Shown one piece after another: positions 35,597 to 45,700 of a stretch of DNA of 64,000 bases (position 1 is its first letter; every line of letters starts with the position of its first letter). The DNA is from Actinokineospora fastidiosa (GTDB taxonomy: Bacteria > Actinomycetota > Actinomycetes > Mycobacteriales > Pseudonocardiaceae), in the NCBI RefSeq assembly GCF_014648415.1, contig NZ_BMRB01000006.1, forward strand, positions 1-64,000, in the 5' to 3' direction. The notes below the pieces were generated by a model. That model made no database searches, had not been told where the DNA came from, and saw only the letters and a list, made by a program, of their open reading frames with translations. A program made the position numbers and the translations under genes.

Positions 35597-36973
35597 TCAG
35601 CCGAGCAGGGCGTCGACGAAGGCGGACGGGTCGAAGGGGGCCAGGTCGTCGGCGCCCTCGCCGAGGCCGACCAGCTTCACCGGGACGCCCAGCTCGCGCT
35701 GGACCTGGAAGACGATGCCGCCCTTGGCGGTGCCGTCGAGCTTGGTCAGGACGATGCCGGTCACGTCGACGACCTCGCCGAACACGCGGGCCTGGGTGAG
35801 GCCGTTCTGGCCGGTCGTGGCGTCCAGGACCAGCAGCACCTCGTCGACCGGGCCCTGCTTCTCCACCACGCGCTTGACCTTGCCCAGCTCGTCCATCAGG
35901 CCGGTCTTGGTGTGCAGGCGGCCCGCGGTGTCGATCAGCACCGTGTCGACGCCGGACTCGCGGCCGCGCTTGACCGCGTCGAAGGCGACGGCGGCGGGGT
36001 CGGCGCCCTCCGGCCCGCGGACGACCTCGGCGCCGACTCGCTCGGCCCAGGTCTGCAGCTGGTCGGCGGCGGCGGCGCGGAAGGTGTCGGCCGCGCCCAG
36101 CACCACCGTGCGGCCGTCGGCGACCAGGACGCGGGCCAGCTTGCCGGTCGTGGTGGTCTTGCCGGTGCCGTTGACGCCCGCGATGAGCACCACGGCCGGG
36201 GTGCGGGTGTCGCCGTCGCCGTGGGGCAGGGCGCGCACGGCGCGGGTCATCTCCGGGTGCAGCGCCTCGATGAGCACGGAGCGCAGCACGGCGCGGGCCT
36301 GCTCGGGGGTGCGGACGGCACGCTTGGAGAGCTCGGTGCGCAGCCGCTCGACGATCTCCATCGTGGTGGCCGCGCCCAGGTCGGCCATCAGCAGGGTGTC
36401 CTCGACCTCGGTCCAGGAGTCCTCGTCGAGGTCGCCCGCGCCGAGCAGGCCGAGCAGGCCCTGGCCGAAGACCGAGCGCGACCGCGAGAGCCGCCCGCGC
36501 AGGCGCTCCAGCCTGCCCTCGGTCGGGGCGATCTCCTCGGCGGCGCGGGCCTCGGGGATGGCCACCGGGGGCGCACCCTGGGCCGGGACCTCCGGCTCAT
36601 CGACGACCGGGCCCGGCTGCGCCGGGATGCGGTCGGTGGGCGGGGCGTCCTGCACGGGGATGCGGTCGGTGGCCGGGGTGTCCTGCTCGGGCAGGTCGAC
36701 GTCGACGAAGCCGCGCTTGACGGAGTCGCGCGGGACGGCGGCGTCGTCGCCGACGCCGGGCTGGCCGTCGACCTCGGTGCGCTCGCCCGCCGGGTGCCCG
36801 CCCGGGGCCAGCGAGATCCCGCCGGTGGCCTGGTACCCCTTCGGCCTCTCCTCGACCTGCGGCTTCGTCTGGCCCAGGTCGATGCGCCTGCGGCGGGCCA
36901 GCAGCACGCCCGCGACCACGGCGGCCACCAGCACGACGACGGCGACGATAATGATGATCTGGGTGCTCGACAC
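35597..36973 (-). CDS. ftsY: Signal recognition particle receptor FtsY
   Basis: A 458-residue SRP receptor GTPase. An N-terminal hydrophobic helix (about residues 3-25, IIIIVAVVVLVAAVVAGVLL) anchors it, followed by an acidic/proline-rich linker (about 30-150). The NG domain has P-loop GVNGTGKTTT, DTFRAAA, DTAGR and TKLDG motifs. The GTG at 36973 has GAGG 8 bases upstream. The membrane helix distinguishes it from E. coli FtsY, as is usual in actinobacteria. A 140-base spacer separates it from the divergent anmK. Confidence 0.96.
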   Translation of the reverse strand: MSSTQIIIIVAVVVLVAAVVAGVLLARRRRIDLGQTKPQVEERPKGYQATGGISLAPGGHPAGERTEVDGQPGVGDDAAVPRDSVKRGFVDVDLPEQDTPATDRIPVQDAPPTDRIPAQPGPVVDEPEVPAQGAPPVAIPEARAAEEIAPTEGRLERLRGRLSRSRSVFGQGLLGLLGAGDLDEDSWTEVEDTLLMADLGAATTMEIVERLRTELSKRAVRTPEQARAVLRSVLIEALHPEMTRAVRALPHGDGDTRTPAVVLIAGVNGTGKTTTTGKLARVLVADGRTVVLGAADTFRAAAADQLQTWAERVGAEVVRGPEGADPAAVAFDAVKRGRESGVDTVLIDTAGRLHTKTGLMDELGKVKRVVEKQGPVDEVLLVLDATTGQNGLTQARVFGEVVDVTGIVLTKLDGTAKGGIVFQVQRELGVPVKLVGLGEGADDLAPFDPSAFVDALLG

Positions 36974-37092
36974 GCGGCCATCCTCGCATCCGCGCCCCGG
37001 ACCGGCCGGGATGGGCACGGCGACTGTCACTAATGCACCGTTTGGACGCAAGTTCAGTAAATTTCCAACTCACCTCTTGCGCTTCCGCTGAG

Positions 37093-37108
37093 TGTGGAAT
37101 AGACCACA
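37093..37108 (+). promoter_or_regulatory. DasR-like dre operator upstream of anmK
   Basis: TGTGGAATAGACCACA shares TGG-n2-TAGACCA with the DasR consensus ACTGGTCTAGACCAGT, the GlcNAc-responsive operator of Streptomyces. It lies 5 bases before the anmK ATG and could block transcription or translation. AnmK salvages amino sugars, which fits this regulon. Ten of 16 positions match by my alignment. Confidence 0.5.
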
Positions 37109-37113
37109 GTTCC

Positions 37114-38298
37114 ATGTGGCTTCGCGTGGTCGGCCTGATCTCCGGGACGTCGATGGACGGCATCGACGTGGCGGTCGGCGACTTCGCCCGCGACGACGAC
37201 GGCGCGATCCGGCTGCGCCCGGTCCGCCACGCCGCCGTCGAGTACCCCGCCGACCTGCGCTCGGCCCTGGTCGACGCGCTGCCGCCCAACGGCTGCACCG
37301 CCGAGCGGCTGTGCGTGCTCGACACCGGCGTCGGCCAGGCGTTCGCGCGCGCGGCGGCGGGCATGGCCGAGGGCGCCGACCTCGTGGCGTCGCTCGGGCA
37401 GACGATCTACCACTGGGTCGAGGGCGCCCGCTGCCGCGGCACGCTCCAACTGGGCCGGTCGGCGTGGATCGCCGAGGCGACGGGCCTGCCGGTGGTGAGC
37501 GACCTGCGCGCCCGCGACGTCGCCGCTGGCGGCCACGGCGCTCCCCTGGCCCCGGTGCTCGACCGGCTCCTGCTCGGCGCCCCGGACGTGCCGACGGCGG
37601 CGCTGAACCTCGGCGGCATCGCCAACGTGACGATCCTGCGGCCGGACGCGCCCGCTGTCGCCTTCGACACCGGCCCGGCGAACGCCCTGCTGGACGCCGC
37701 CGCCCGCGCGCTGCTCGGGACCGACCAGGACAGCGGCGGGGCGCTGGCCGCCCGCGGCCGGGTCCGCGACGACCTGCTCGCCGTGCTGCGCGCCGACCCG
37801 TACTACGCCGCCGACCCGCCGAAGTCGACCGGCAAGGAGCACTACAACGCCGGGTACCTCGGCGAGACGCTGGGCCGCCTTCCGGTCGTGGCCGACGCCG
37901 ACGTGATGGCCACGCTCGTCGCGCTGACCGCGACCACGGTCGCCGACGCGTGCCGCCGCTTCGGCGTGCGCCGGGTCCTGGCCTCCGGCGGCGGCGTGCG
38001 CAACCCGGTGCTCATGGCGGCGCTGGCCGACGCGCTCGCCCCCGCGACGCTCACCACCACCGACGAGCTGGGCATGCCGACCGACGCCAAGGAGGCCTAC
38101 CTCGCCGCGCTGCTGGGCTACCTCGCCTGGCACGGGATGCCCGTCGACCCGGGCACCGGCGCGGCAGGCCCCCGGGTGCACGGCACGATCACCCCCGGCG
38201 CCGGGCCGCTGCGGCTGCCCGAGCCTGCCGCCCGAGCGGCGACCGGACTGCGGATCACCGTCCCCGAACCGACAGGAGGCCCCCGTGCGCGCCGTTGA
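37114..38298 (+). CDS. anmK: Anhydro-N-acetylmuramic acid kinase
   Basis: A 394-residue kinase that opens and phosphorylates 1,6-anhydro-MurNAc to MurNAc-6-phosphate, feeding cell-wall recycling. The N-terminal LISGTSMDGIDVAVG motif binds ATP phosphate. The catalytic Asp lies in HGAPLAPVLDRL. Later motifs NLGGIANVT, FDTGPANALLD and ASGGGVRNPVLM are canonical. ATG 37114 gives the expected N-terminus; the open frame from 37033 is leader. No ribosome site is evident, and a DasR-like dyad lies immediately before the start. It overlaps the following symporter gene by 14 bases. Confidence 0.95.
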   Translation: MWLRVVGLISGTSMDGIDVAVGDFARDDDGAIRLRPVRHAAVEYPADLRSALVDALPPNGCTAERLCVLDTGVGQAFARAAAGMAEGADLVASLGQTIYHWVEGARCRGTLQLGRSAWIAEATGLPVVSDLRARDVAAGGHGAPLAPVLDRLLLGAPDVPTAALNLGGIANVTILRPDAPAVAFDTGPANALLDAAARALLGTDQDSGGALAARGRVRDDLLAVLRADPYYAADPPKSTGKEHYNAGYLGETLGRLPVVADADVMATLVALTATTVADACRRFGVRRVLASGGGVRNPVLMAALADALAPATLTTTDELGMPTDAKEAYLAALLGYLAWHGMPVDPGTGAAGPRVHGTITPGAGPLRLPEPAARAATGLRITVPEPTGGPRARR

Positions 38299-39847
38299 CC
38301 TGCTGATCATCGCGGTGTTCCTGGTCGGCATGCCGCTGCTGGGCATCCTCATCGGGGGCAGGCAGAAGTCGGCGAACGACTACTTCGTCGGCGACGGCAA
38401 GATCAAGTGGTGGGTGGCCTGCCTGTCGGTGGTCTCCGCGGAGACGTCGACGCTGACGGTGCTGAGCGTGCCGACGGTGGCGTACCTGGGCGCGTTCACC
38501 TACCTGCAGCTGGCGATCGGCTACATCATCGGCCGGATCGTGGTCGCGTTCGTCCTGCTGCCGCGCTACGTCGCGGGCAACATGACCACGGCGTACAACT
38601 TCCTGGGCAAGCGGTTCGGCCCCGGGCTGCAGGGCACCGCGTCGGTGACGTTCCTGCTGACCCGCCTGCTGGCCGACGGCGTGCGGCTGTTCGCCACCGC
38701 GATCCCGATCAAGGTCGTGCTCGACGCGTACGGGGTCGACGCCGCCTATTGGCAGATCGTCGCCGTGCTGGGCGTGGCGATGGTGGTCTACACCTTCTTC
38801 GGCGGCGTGCGCGCGGTCGTCTGGGTCGACGCCATCCAGATGCTCTGGTACGTCGTCGGCGGGGTCGCGGTGATCGTGGTCCTGTCGGGCAAACTCCCGG
38901 ACGGCTGGTTCGGCGCTGCGGTCGACGCTGGCAAGACGCAGCTGCTGGACTTCGGTTCGGCGCCGGTCAGCAACGCCTACGCGTTCATCACGGCGGTCCT
39001 GGGCGGCGCGGTCCTGTCGATGGCATCGCACGGCGCCGACCAGCTGATCGTGCAGCGGCTGATGGCGTGCAACGACGTCCGCGCGTCGCAGAAGGCGCTC
39101 ATCGCCTCCGGCGTGGTGGTGTTCCTGCAGTTCGCGCTGTTCCTGTTCATCGGGACCATGCTGTGGTCGTTCTACAAGGGACTGGACCCGGTCTCCGAGC
39201 TGGGCCTGGCGGCCAACGACGAGCTGTTCGCCACGTTCATCGTGACCGAGCTGCCCTCGGGGCTGTCCGGCTTCGTGATCGCGGGCATCCTCGCCGCCGC
39301 TTTGAGCTCGTCGCTGGGCGCGCTCGCCTCCTCGACGGTGACCGACGTCTACCAGCGGATCAGCAAGCGCAAGCTCAGCGACGCGGACCTGCTGCGCCAG
39401 GGCCGCATCTGGACGGTGGTCTGGGCGGGCGCGCTCGTGGTGTTCGCGTCGATGTTCACCACGACGAAGAACCCGATCGTGGAGACCGCCCTGGCGATCA
39501 CCGGCTACACCTACGGCGCGCTGCTGGGCGCGTTCCTGCTGGGCCTGCTGTTCCGCCGCGCCCGCCAGTCCGACGCCATCGTGGCGTTCGTGACGACCGT
39601 GGCGGTGATGGCGTTCGTCATCCTCGGCCTGAAGTTCAGCGCGCAGACCGGCGCGTTCCTCGGCGTGGACTTCGGCAAGCCGGACCCGGGCCTCGTCGCC
39701 GCCCCCGACAAGGCCGTCGCCCTCGCCTTCCCCTGGTACACCCCGATCGGCGTGCTGATCACGCTGGTGGTGGGCGGTCTGCTGGCACTGCGCCGCCGCA
39801 GTCCCGAGGAGACCGCCCCCGTCCCCGAGCGGGCGCCCGCCGCCTAG
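38285..39847 (+). CDS. Sodium:solute symporter (SSS family)
   Basis: A 520-residue transporter of the LeuT-fold SSS family with about thirteen membrane helices. Recognisable pieces are GRQKSANDYFVGDGK (first loop), VSAETSTLTVLSVP, FFGGVRAVVWVDAIQ and the LSSSLGALASSTVTDVYQR helix. GTG 38285 has AGGAGG 6 bases before it, inside anmK. The overlap and shared orientation suggest it imports an amino sugar such as MurNAc or anhydro-MurNAc for AnmK (inference). Its stop TAG shares CTAG with the convergent oxidase gene. Confidence 0.9.
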   Translation: MRAVDLLIIAVFLVGMPLLGILIGGRQKSANDYFVGDGKIKWWVACLSVVSAETSTLTVLSVPTVAYLGAFTYLQLAIGYIIGRIVVAFVLLPRYVAGNMTTAYNFLGKRFGPGLQGTASVTFLLTRLLADGVRLFATAIPIKVVLDAYGVDAAYWQIVAVLGVAMVVYTFFGGVRAVVWVDAIQMLWYVVGGVAVIVVLSGKLPDGWFGAAVDAGKTQLLDFGSAPVSNAYAFITAVLGGAVLSMASHGADQLIVQRLMACNDVRASQKALIASGVVVFLQFALFLFIGTMLWSFYKGLDPVSELGLAANDELFATFIVTELPSGLSGFVIAGILAAALSSSLGALASSTVTDVYQRISKRKLSDADLLRQGRIWTVVWAGALVVFASMFTTTKNPIVETALAITGYTYGALLGAFLLGLLFRRARQSDAIVAFVTTVAVMAFVILGLKFSAQTGAFLGVDFGKPDPGLVAAPDKAVALAFPWYTPIGVLITLVVGGLLALRRRSPEETAPVPERAPAA

Positions 39848-41244
39848 CCGAAGACGTGCTGGCCGGGGGTGAGGACGCGGCGCGGGTCGTACGTCGCCTT
39901 GTCGGCCAGCACGCGGCGGTACCGGGCGCCGTAGTGCCGCTGCCAGTCGGCCGGGGTGACCGGGATCGAGCCGATGGGGTACTGCGTGCCGCCGATCCGG
40001 ACGGCGTCGTCGTACATCGCGCGGTTGTCGGCGAGCAGGGCGTCGACGGTGGCGTCGTCGGCCGGGAGCGCGCGCAGGATGGACAGCAGGAACACCAGGT
40101 CGGTGTCCGGGAGGCGGACCATGGGGCGGGTCATGCGGGCGCGGTGGACCGGGTACAGCAGGATCGGGCCGCCGCCGACCTCGGCCGGGGTCAGCCGGGA
40201 CAGCACGTCCGCGACGAAGGCGTCGGTCCCGGCGTCGGGAAGGAACAGGTTGACCCACGGGTTGGGCAGCCGCAGCGGGCGGATCTGGTCGACCACGTCG
40301 GTGATCCGGTTCAGCCACGCGCGGTAGGGCAGGTCGGTGATCTCGGCGTCGGCGGGCGGCAGACCGGCCAGCAGCTTCGCGTCGTCGGGCTCGGTGTCGT
40401 GGTAGGACGCCGCCTCCAGCACATACGCCCAGCCGCCCTCCGCTGGCACGATCTGGCCCTCCACATAGGAGAAGCGGCCGTCGCGGACCGCGATGCGCTG
40501 GGCGGCGGTCAGGTCGGTCAGGTGGTCGTAGGTCAGCTTGTAGACGCGGGCCGTCGCGGCGGCGGGGACCAGGTCGAGCCAGGCGCGCACGATCAGGCCG
40601 TACTGGCCGAGTCCACCGAGGACGGCGTCGAACAGCCGGTCGCCGGGCGCGCAGCGGACGAGGTCCCCGGTGCCGGTGACGACCTCGAGCGACCGGACGG
40701 TGTCCACCTGCGACCCGTGGTGCTGGCTCGCCCCGCCGATCCCGCCGACGGACAGCGTTCCGCCGATGGACAGGCCCAGGTAGTCCGTCGCCACGGGCGG
40801 GGTCATGCCGAGCGCGAGCGCGGCGTCCACCAGCGATCCCCACGTCGCCCCGGCGCCGACGACGGCCGTCGTGCCGCGGACGGCGATGTCCGACAGCGGG
40901 CGCGAGTCGATGACCACGCCCGCCGACTGCGCCTGCCCGAACGTCGAGTGCCCCTGGCCGCGCATGGCGACGGCGATGCGGTGCCGGTTGGCGAACCGCA
41001 CCATCCTGACGACGTCCCGGGTGGACCCGGGCCGCAGCACCGCGCGCGGGGACCGGTGGACGAGCTGGCCGTAGTCCTCGGCCGCCTCGGCGAGCGCCGC
41101 CGGGTCCGTCAGCAGCTCGCCGTCGAGGTCGGGGACCGCGACGGTCCCCGGCGTCGCCTGCGCCACCCACCGCAGCCCCAGCGGATCGAACGCGACCACC
41201 GCGGCCGCCCCGGTGACCAGGAATCGACGCCGACCCACTCTCAT
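39844..41244 (-). CDS. Cytokinin dehydrogenase-like secreted FAD oxidase
   Basis: A 466-residue berberine-bridge/VAO-type flavoprotein. A twin-arginine signal with VGRRRFLVTGAAAVVAF opens the protein, so export through Tat is likely. The FAD-linking histidine sits in MRGQGHSTFGQA, the same motif as in plant cytokinin dehydrogenases. The C-terminal ILLYPVHRARM and DTDLVFLLSILR resemble the cytokinin-binding domain. Plants use such enzymes to cleave isoprenoid cytokinins. The bacterial role might be cytokinin turnover or another amine oxidation. Start ATG 41244 has GGAG 8 bases upstream; upstream frame to 41286 is leader. Confidence 0.85.
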   Translation of the reverse strand: MRVGRRRFLVTGAAAVVAFDPLGLRWVAQATPGTVAVPDLDGELLTDPAALAEAAEDYGQLVHRSPRAVLRPGSTRDVVRMVRFANRHRIAVAMRGQGHSTFGQAQSAGVVIDSRPLSDIAVRGTTAVVGAGATWGSLVDAALALGMTPPVATDYLGLSIGGTLSVGGIGGASQHHGSQVDTVRSLEVVTGTGDLVRCAPGDRLFDAVLGGLGQYGLIVRAWLDLVPAAATARVYKLTYDHLTDLTAAQRIAVRDGRFSYVEGQIVPAEGGWAYVLEAASYHDTEPDDAKLLAGLPPADAEITDLPYRAWLNRITDVVDQIRPLRLPNPWVNLFLPDAGTDAFVADVLSRLTPAEVGGGPILLYPVHRARMTRPMVRLPDTDLVFLLSILRALPADDATVDALLADNRAMYDDAVRIGGTQYPIGSIPVTPADWQRHYGARYRRVLADKATYDPRRVLTPGQHVFG

Positions 41245-41287
41245 GCGGACACTCCAGGTGCAGAAGGGTCCCCCAGGCAGATTCACC

Positions 41288-42214
41288 CTATCCGGTGATC
41301 GCGCGCCGCCGGTAACCCACCAACTCCAGGTGCAGCTCGAACCCGAGCGCGGTGAACATCCGCTCGGACGCGTCGTTGCCCAACATGATCACCGCGGCGG
41401 CGCGCTGGTTGGGACCATTCACGACGGCCAACTCGCGCAGCAGCCCGCGCACAACGGCCCGGCCCGCCCCCGCCGAGCGCATGCCGGGGACGACACCCAC
41501 ATAGTCCACATAGAACTCGCCCGGCTGGGTGAAGCCCGCGGCGTAGCCGATGAGGCCGTCCGCGCCCGACAGCGCGACCACGGTGTGCCCCCGGTCGCCG
41601 TCGACCAACTGGCGTCCGGTCGCGGTGCGGTTGGGGAAGCACCGCTCGTGCAGGTCGATCACCTCGGCGCGCAGCGGATCGCCCGGCTCCAGCCTGCGCG
41701 GCCCGTCCGGGTCCGCCTCGCTGACCAGCACCGCGCGCAGCGCGGGCCCCGACAAGGTGAACACCCGACTCGTCTCGCCCGAGGCGAACCCGTGCCGGGC
41801 CGCGAAGTCGGCGAGCAGGCGGTGCTGGCGGTGCCCGTACAGCTCCAGGTCGGCGAACCCGTCCAGACGCGGCAGGGCCGTGACGGCGTCCAGCAGCTCG
41901 TCGGCGGTGCGGTGCCACAGCTGCCTGCGCACCGGGTGGTCCTCCGGCACCGCGACGTACGGGCCGAACAGCCAGGCCCGGCCGACCTCCGCGTCGGCGT
42001 CGGCGGTCAGCACCGCGCCGATCTCGCCAGCGGCGTTCACCCCCACGACGGCGCCGCTCGCCCAGTCGGGCTTGAGCCCGTCGAGTTCGTCGGCCACTTC
42101 CTCGGCCGTGACGCCGTGGTAGCCGATGTGCTGCTCGGGGTCGGCCTGCAGCCGGACCACGAGGTCGATGACCTGGTCCCGGTCGCCTGCCGATGCTGGG
42201 CGGATCGCGTACAT
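41288..42214 (-). CDS. Tandem-GNAT acetyltransferase
   Basis: A 308-residue protein with an N-terminal GNAT-like half (about residues 5-140) and a better preserved C-terminal GNAT fold. VDYVGVVPGMRSAGAGRAVVRGLLRE is the acetyl-CoA binding helix region, followed by NDASERMFTALGF. The two-domain layout is shared with mycothiol synthase MshD, but the sequence is not convincingly MshD. The N-terminal domain lacks a clear glycine P-loop and may be structural. Start ATG 42214 is chosen from the MYAIRPA opening; no good ribosome site is present. It follows the flavoprotein with 43 bases between. Confidence 0.82.
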   Translation of the reverse strand: MYAIRPASAGDRDQVIDLVVRLQADPEQHIGYHGVTAEEVADELDGLKPDWASGAVVGVNAAGEIGAVLTADADAEVGRAWLFGPYVAVPEDHPVRRQLWHRTADELLDAVTALPRLDGFADLELYGHRQHRLLADFAARHGFASGETSRVFTLSGPALRAVLVSEADPDGPRRLEPGDPLRAEVIDLHERCFPNRTATGRQLVDGDRGHTVVALSGADGLIGYAAGFTQPGEFYVDYVGVVPGMRSAGAGRAVVRGLLRELAVVNGPNQRAAAVIMLGNDASERMFTALGFELHLELVGYRRRAITG

Positions 42215-42363
42215 GGGTGCATCGTGCGCGTCGCGCCGCCGGGAAGCGAGCGGTTTACCCGTCACGCTATTCCGCCCGGGGACGATCAGGTTCATACTTG
42301 CCGCGCGCGCGTGCCCTCCGGACGGCGCGCTTCGTCATACCCCCAGTTCAGAGAGGTCCACCC

Positions 42364-42768
42364 ATGGCCAACTTCGACCCCAAGACCGTCACGCCGATCG
42401 AGTGGACCGGTATCGGCGCGGGGGCGGCGGCGTTCCTGTTCAGCTTCTTCCCGTGGATCTCGCTCGGCTTCCTCGGCGGCTTCTCGGCGTGGAACGCTGG
42501 CTTCCTCGCCTGGTTCCCCGTGCTGCTGCTGATCGGCGCGGGCGTCGTGGTGCTGCTGCCCCACCTGGGGACCGAGGTGCGCAACCGCACCATGCTGTGG
42601 CTGGGCCTGTCCGGCGCGGCCGCGGTGCTCATCCTGCTGCGCTGGCTGACCTACGGCGAGTTCATGGGCGCGGCGGGCATCGGCCTGTTCCTGACCCTGC
42701 TCGCCGCCGGGGTGTCGGTCGCGGGCGCGTACCTGTCGTTCAAGGCAGCCAAGCGCCCGGCCGCCTAG
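42364..42768 (+). CDS. Small four-helix membrane protein, unknown
   Basis: A 134-residue protein with about four hydrophobic segments. It begins MANFDPKTVTPIEWTGIG, and its first helix contains FFPWISLGFLGG. I recognise no named family. The ATG at 42364 has AGAGAGGT upstream. It is divergent from the GNAT gene and convergent with smc, sharing the CTAG of both stop codons at 42765-42768. Confidence 0.82.
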   Translation: MANFDPKTVTPIEWTGIGAGAAAFLFSFFPWISLGFLGGFSAWNAGFLAWFPVLLLIGAGVVVLLPHLGTEVRNRTMLWLGLSGAAAVLILLRWLTYGEFMGAAGIGLFLTLLAAGVSVAGAYLSFKAAKRPAA

Positions 42769-45700
42769 TCCTCGATCGGAACGGGTTCCTCCCGGCGCTG
42801 TTGCAGGCGCTGGGAGATGACCTGGGTGATGCCGTCGCCGCGCATGGAGACGCCGTAGAGCGCGTCGGCGATCTCCATGGTCGGCTTCTGGTGGGTGATG
42901 ATGATCAGCTGCGAGCTGGCCCGCAGCTGCTCGAGCAGGCCGATCAGGCGGCGCATGTTGGTGTCGTCCAGCGCCGCCTCGACCTCGTCCATCACGTAGA
43001 ACGGCGAGGGGCGGGCGCGGAAGATCGCCACCAGCATGGCCACCGCCACCAGCGACTTCTCGCCGCCGGAGAGCAGCGACAGGCGCTTGACCTTCTTGCC
43101 GGGCGGGCGGGCCTCGACGTCCACGCCGGTGGTCAGCATGTCGTCGGGCTCGGTCAGGACCATCCGGCCCTCGCCGCCGGGGAACAGCACGTCGAAGACG
43201 ACCTCGAACTCCCGCGCCACGTCGTGGTAGGCCGAGGTGAAGACCTCCAGGATCTTCTCGTCGACCTCCTTGACCACGGTGAGCAGGTCGCGGCGGGTGT
43301 CCTTGAGGTCCTCCAGCTGGGTGGACAGGAACTTGTAGCGCTCCTCCAGCGCGGCGAACTCCTCCAGCGCCAGCGGGTTGACCTTGCCCAGGGTGGCCAT
43401 GTCGCGCTCGGCGCGCTTGGCGCGGCGGGCCTGGGTGTCGCGGTCGTACGGCAGCGGCGGGGGCGCGCTGACGTCCTCGCCGCGCTCGCGGGCGGCCTCG
43501 TACTCGGCCAGCTCCGCAGGCGAGGGCGGCACCGGCTGGTCCGGCCCGTACTCGGCGACCAGGTCGTCGAGGCCGATGCCGAACGTCTCGGCGATGCGGG
43601 TCTCCAGCTGCTCCAGCCGCAGCCGCTGCTCGGCGCGCAGGACCTCGTCGCGGTGCACCGCGTCGGTCAGCTTCTCCAGCTCGACGGACAGCTCGCGCAC
43701 CTTGGCGCGCACCTCGGCCAGCACGCGCTCGCGGTCGGCGCGGCGGGCCTGCACGATGTCGCGCTCCTCGGCGGCGCGGGCCAGCGACAGCGCGATCCGC
43801 TCCAGCGCCAGCTCGCCGCCGTCCACCACGGCCTGGGCGACCGCGGCGCCGCGCTTGCGGGCGGCCATCGCCCGGGCGGCGCGCTCGCGGGCCTCCCGCT
43901 CGGCGCGGGCGGCGCGGCGCAGCTGCTCGGCCTTGCCCTGCAGCGCGCGGTGGCGCTCCTCCGCGGTGCGCAGCGACAGCCGCGCCTCCATCTCCTCCTG
44001 CCGGGCGGACGCCAGGGCGGCGGTGTACTCGTCGCGCTCGCTGGAGTCGGGCTCGTCGTCGACCGGCTGCTCGGAGACGACCGCCAGGCGCTCCTCCAGG
44101 TCGGCGAGCTTGGCCAGGGCCTCCTCGCGGGCCTGCTCGACCTTGGCCCGCTGCCGCTCGGCCCGCTCGACCTCGGCCTCGGCCGAGCGCAGGGCCTGGC
44201 GCATCCGGTTGAGCCGCTCGGCGGAGCGGGCCGCGCGCACCTTGGCCTCGCCCATCTCGTCCTTGATCGCGCCGACCTCGGCGCGCCTGGCCTGCTGCTC
44301 GGCGCGGGCCCCGGCCAGCGCCGCCGACGCCGACTCCACCGCCCGCTCGGCCGCGCCCAGCCGAGCCCTGGCCTCGTCGACGGCGGCCTGCACCTCGATG
44401 ACGCTCTGCGCGCGCTCCGAGCCGCCGATCGCCCACTCCGCGCCGAGCACGTCGCCGTCGGCGGTCACCGCCCGCACGTCCGGGTGAGCCAGCACGAGGT
44501 CCTGCGCGCTGCGCAGATCAGCCACGACGGCCATGCGGTCCAGCGCGCGGTGCACGGCGGGGCGCAGCGCGTCGGGGGCGTGCACGAGATCGATCGCCCA
44601 GCGCGCGCCGGAGGGCAGCGCGGGCCACGACGAGCGGTCCACCTCGGTCCTCGACCCGCCGACCAGCAGGCCCGCGCGCCCGGAATCCCCGGCGCGCAGC
44701 GTCTCCAGCGCCGCGACGGCGCCATACGGGTCGGCGACGGCGACCGCGTCGGCGATCGGGCCCAGCGCGGCGGCCAGCGCGGCCTCCGCGCCCGGCTCGA
44801 CGGTCAGCAGCGCCGCGACCGAGCCCAGCAGCCCGGGCAGCCGGTCGGCGGCGGCGAGCAGCGCGCCCGCGCCGTCCTTGCGGGACAGCCCCAGCGACAG
44901 CGCGTCGACCCGCGCCTTCCAGGACGCGATCTCCCGCTCGGCGGTCCGCTCCGCGCGCACCAGCTCCTCGACGCGCGCCTTGGCGGCCTCGTTGGCCTCG
45001 GTGGCCTGGGCCAGCCGCTCGCGCAGGTCGGCGTCGTCGCCCTCCTCGACCCCGGTCTCCTCCTGGGCCTCGGCCAGCTCGCCCGCGGCGACCTCGGCGC
45101 GCTCGCGGGCCTCGGCGAGGGCGACCGAGAGCCGCTCGATCTCCTCGGCCGTGGCGTTGGTCTTGCTGCGCAGCGCCTCGACCTGCCCGGCCAGCCTGGC
45201 CAGGCCCTCGCGGCGGTCGGCGATGGCCCGCACCGCGGCGATGTGCGCCTTCTCCGCGGCCTGCACCATCCGCTCCAGCTCGGCGCGCCGCTCGGTCGAC
45301 TCGGCCAGCACGTAGCGGGCCTCGGTGACGGCCTCGCCCAGCTCGGCCTCGCGCACCGCGGTGTGCTCGGCCTCGGCGTCGAGTTCGTCGGGGTCGCGGC
45401 CGCCGCGCGGGGCCTCGACCGACGCCGACAGGTGCCGGGCGCGCTCGACGGCCAGCCGGACCGTGCCGCGCAGCCGCTCCTCCAGCGCCGAGAGCCGGTA
45501 CCAGGTCTCCTGGGCCTGGGCCAGCAGCGGCGCGTCGGTGGCCAGGTCCTCCTCCAGCTCGTTCTGCCGGGCCTGGCAGATCTCCAGCGCCTGCTCGACC
45601 TCGGCGCGCTTGCGCCGGGCGGTGGCCTCGTCGGCCTCCTCGCGGGCGATCTCGGCGCGCTGGGTGACCAGGTCGTCGGCGTGCAGGCGCAGCCGGGCGT

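Noticed and set aside
38255-41170. Very long minus- and plus-strand frames over the symporter and flavoprotein genes
   Set aside because: The real genes are anmK, the symporter and the oxidase. The long frames have no family motif and shadow the true coding strand.
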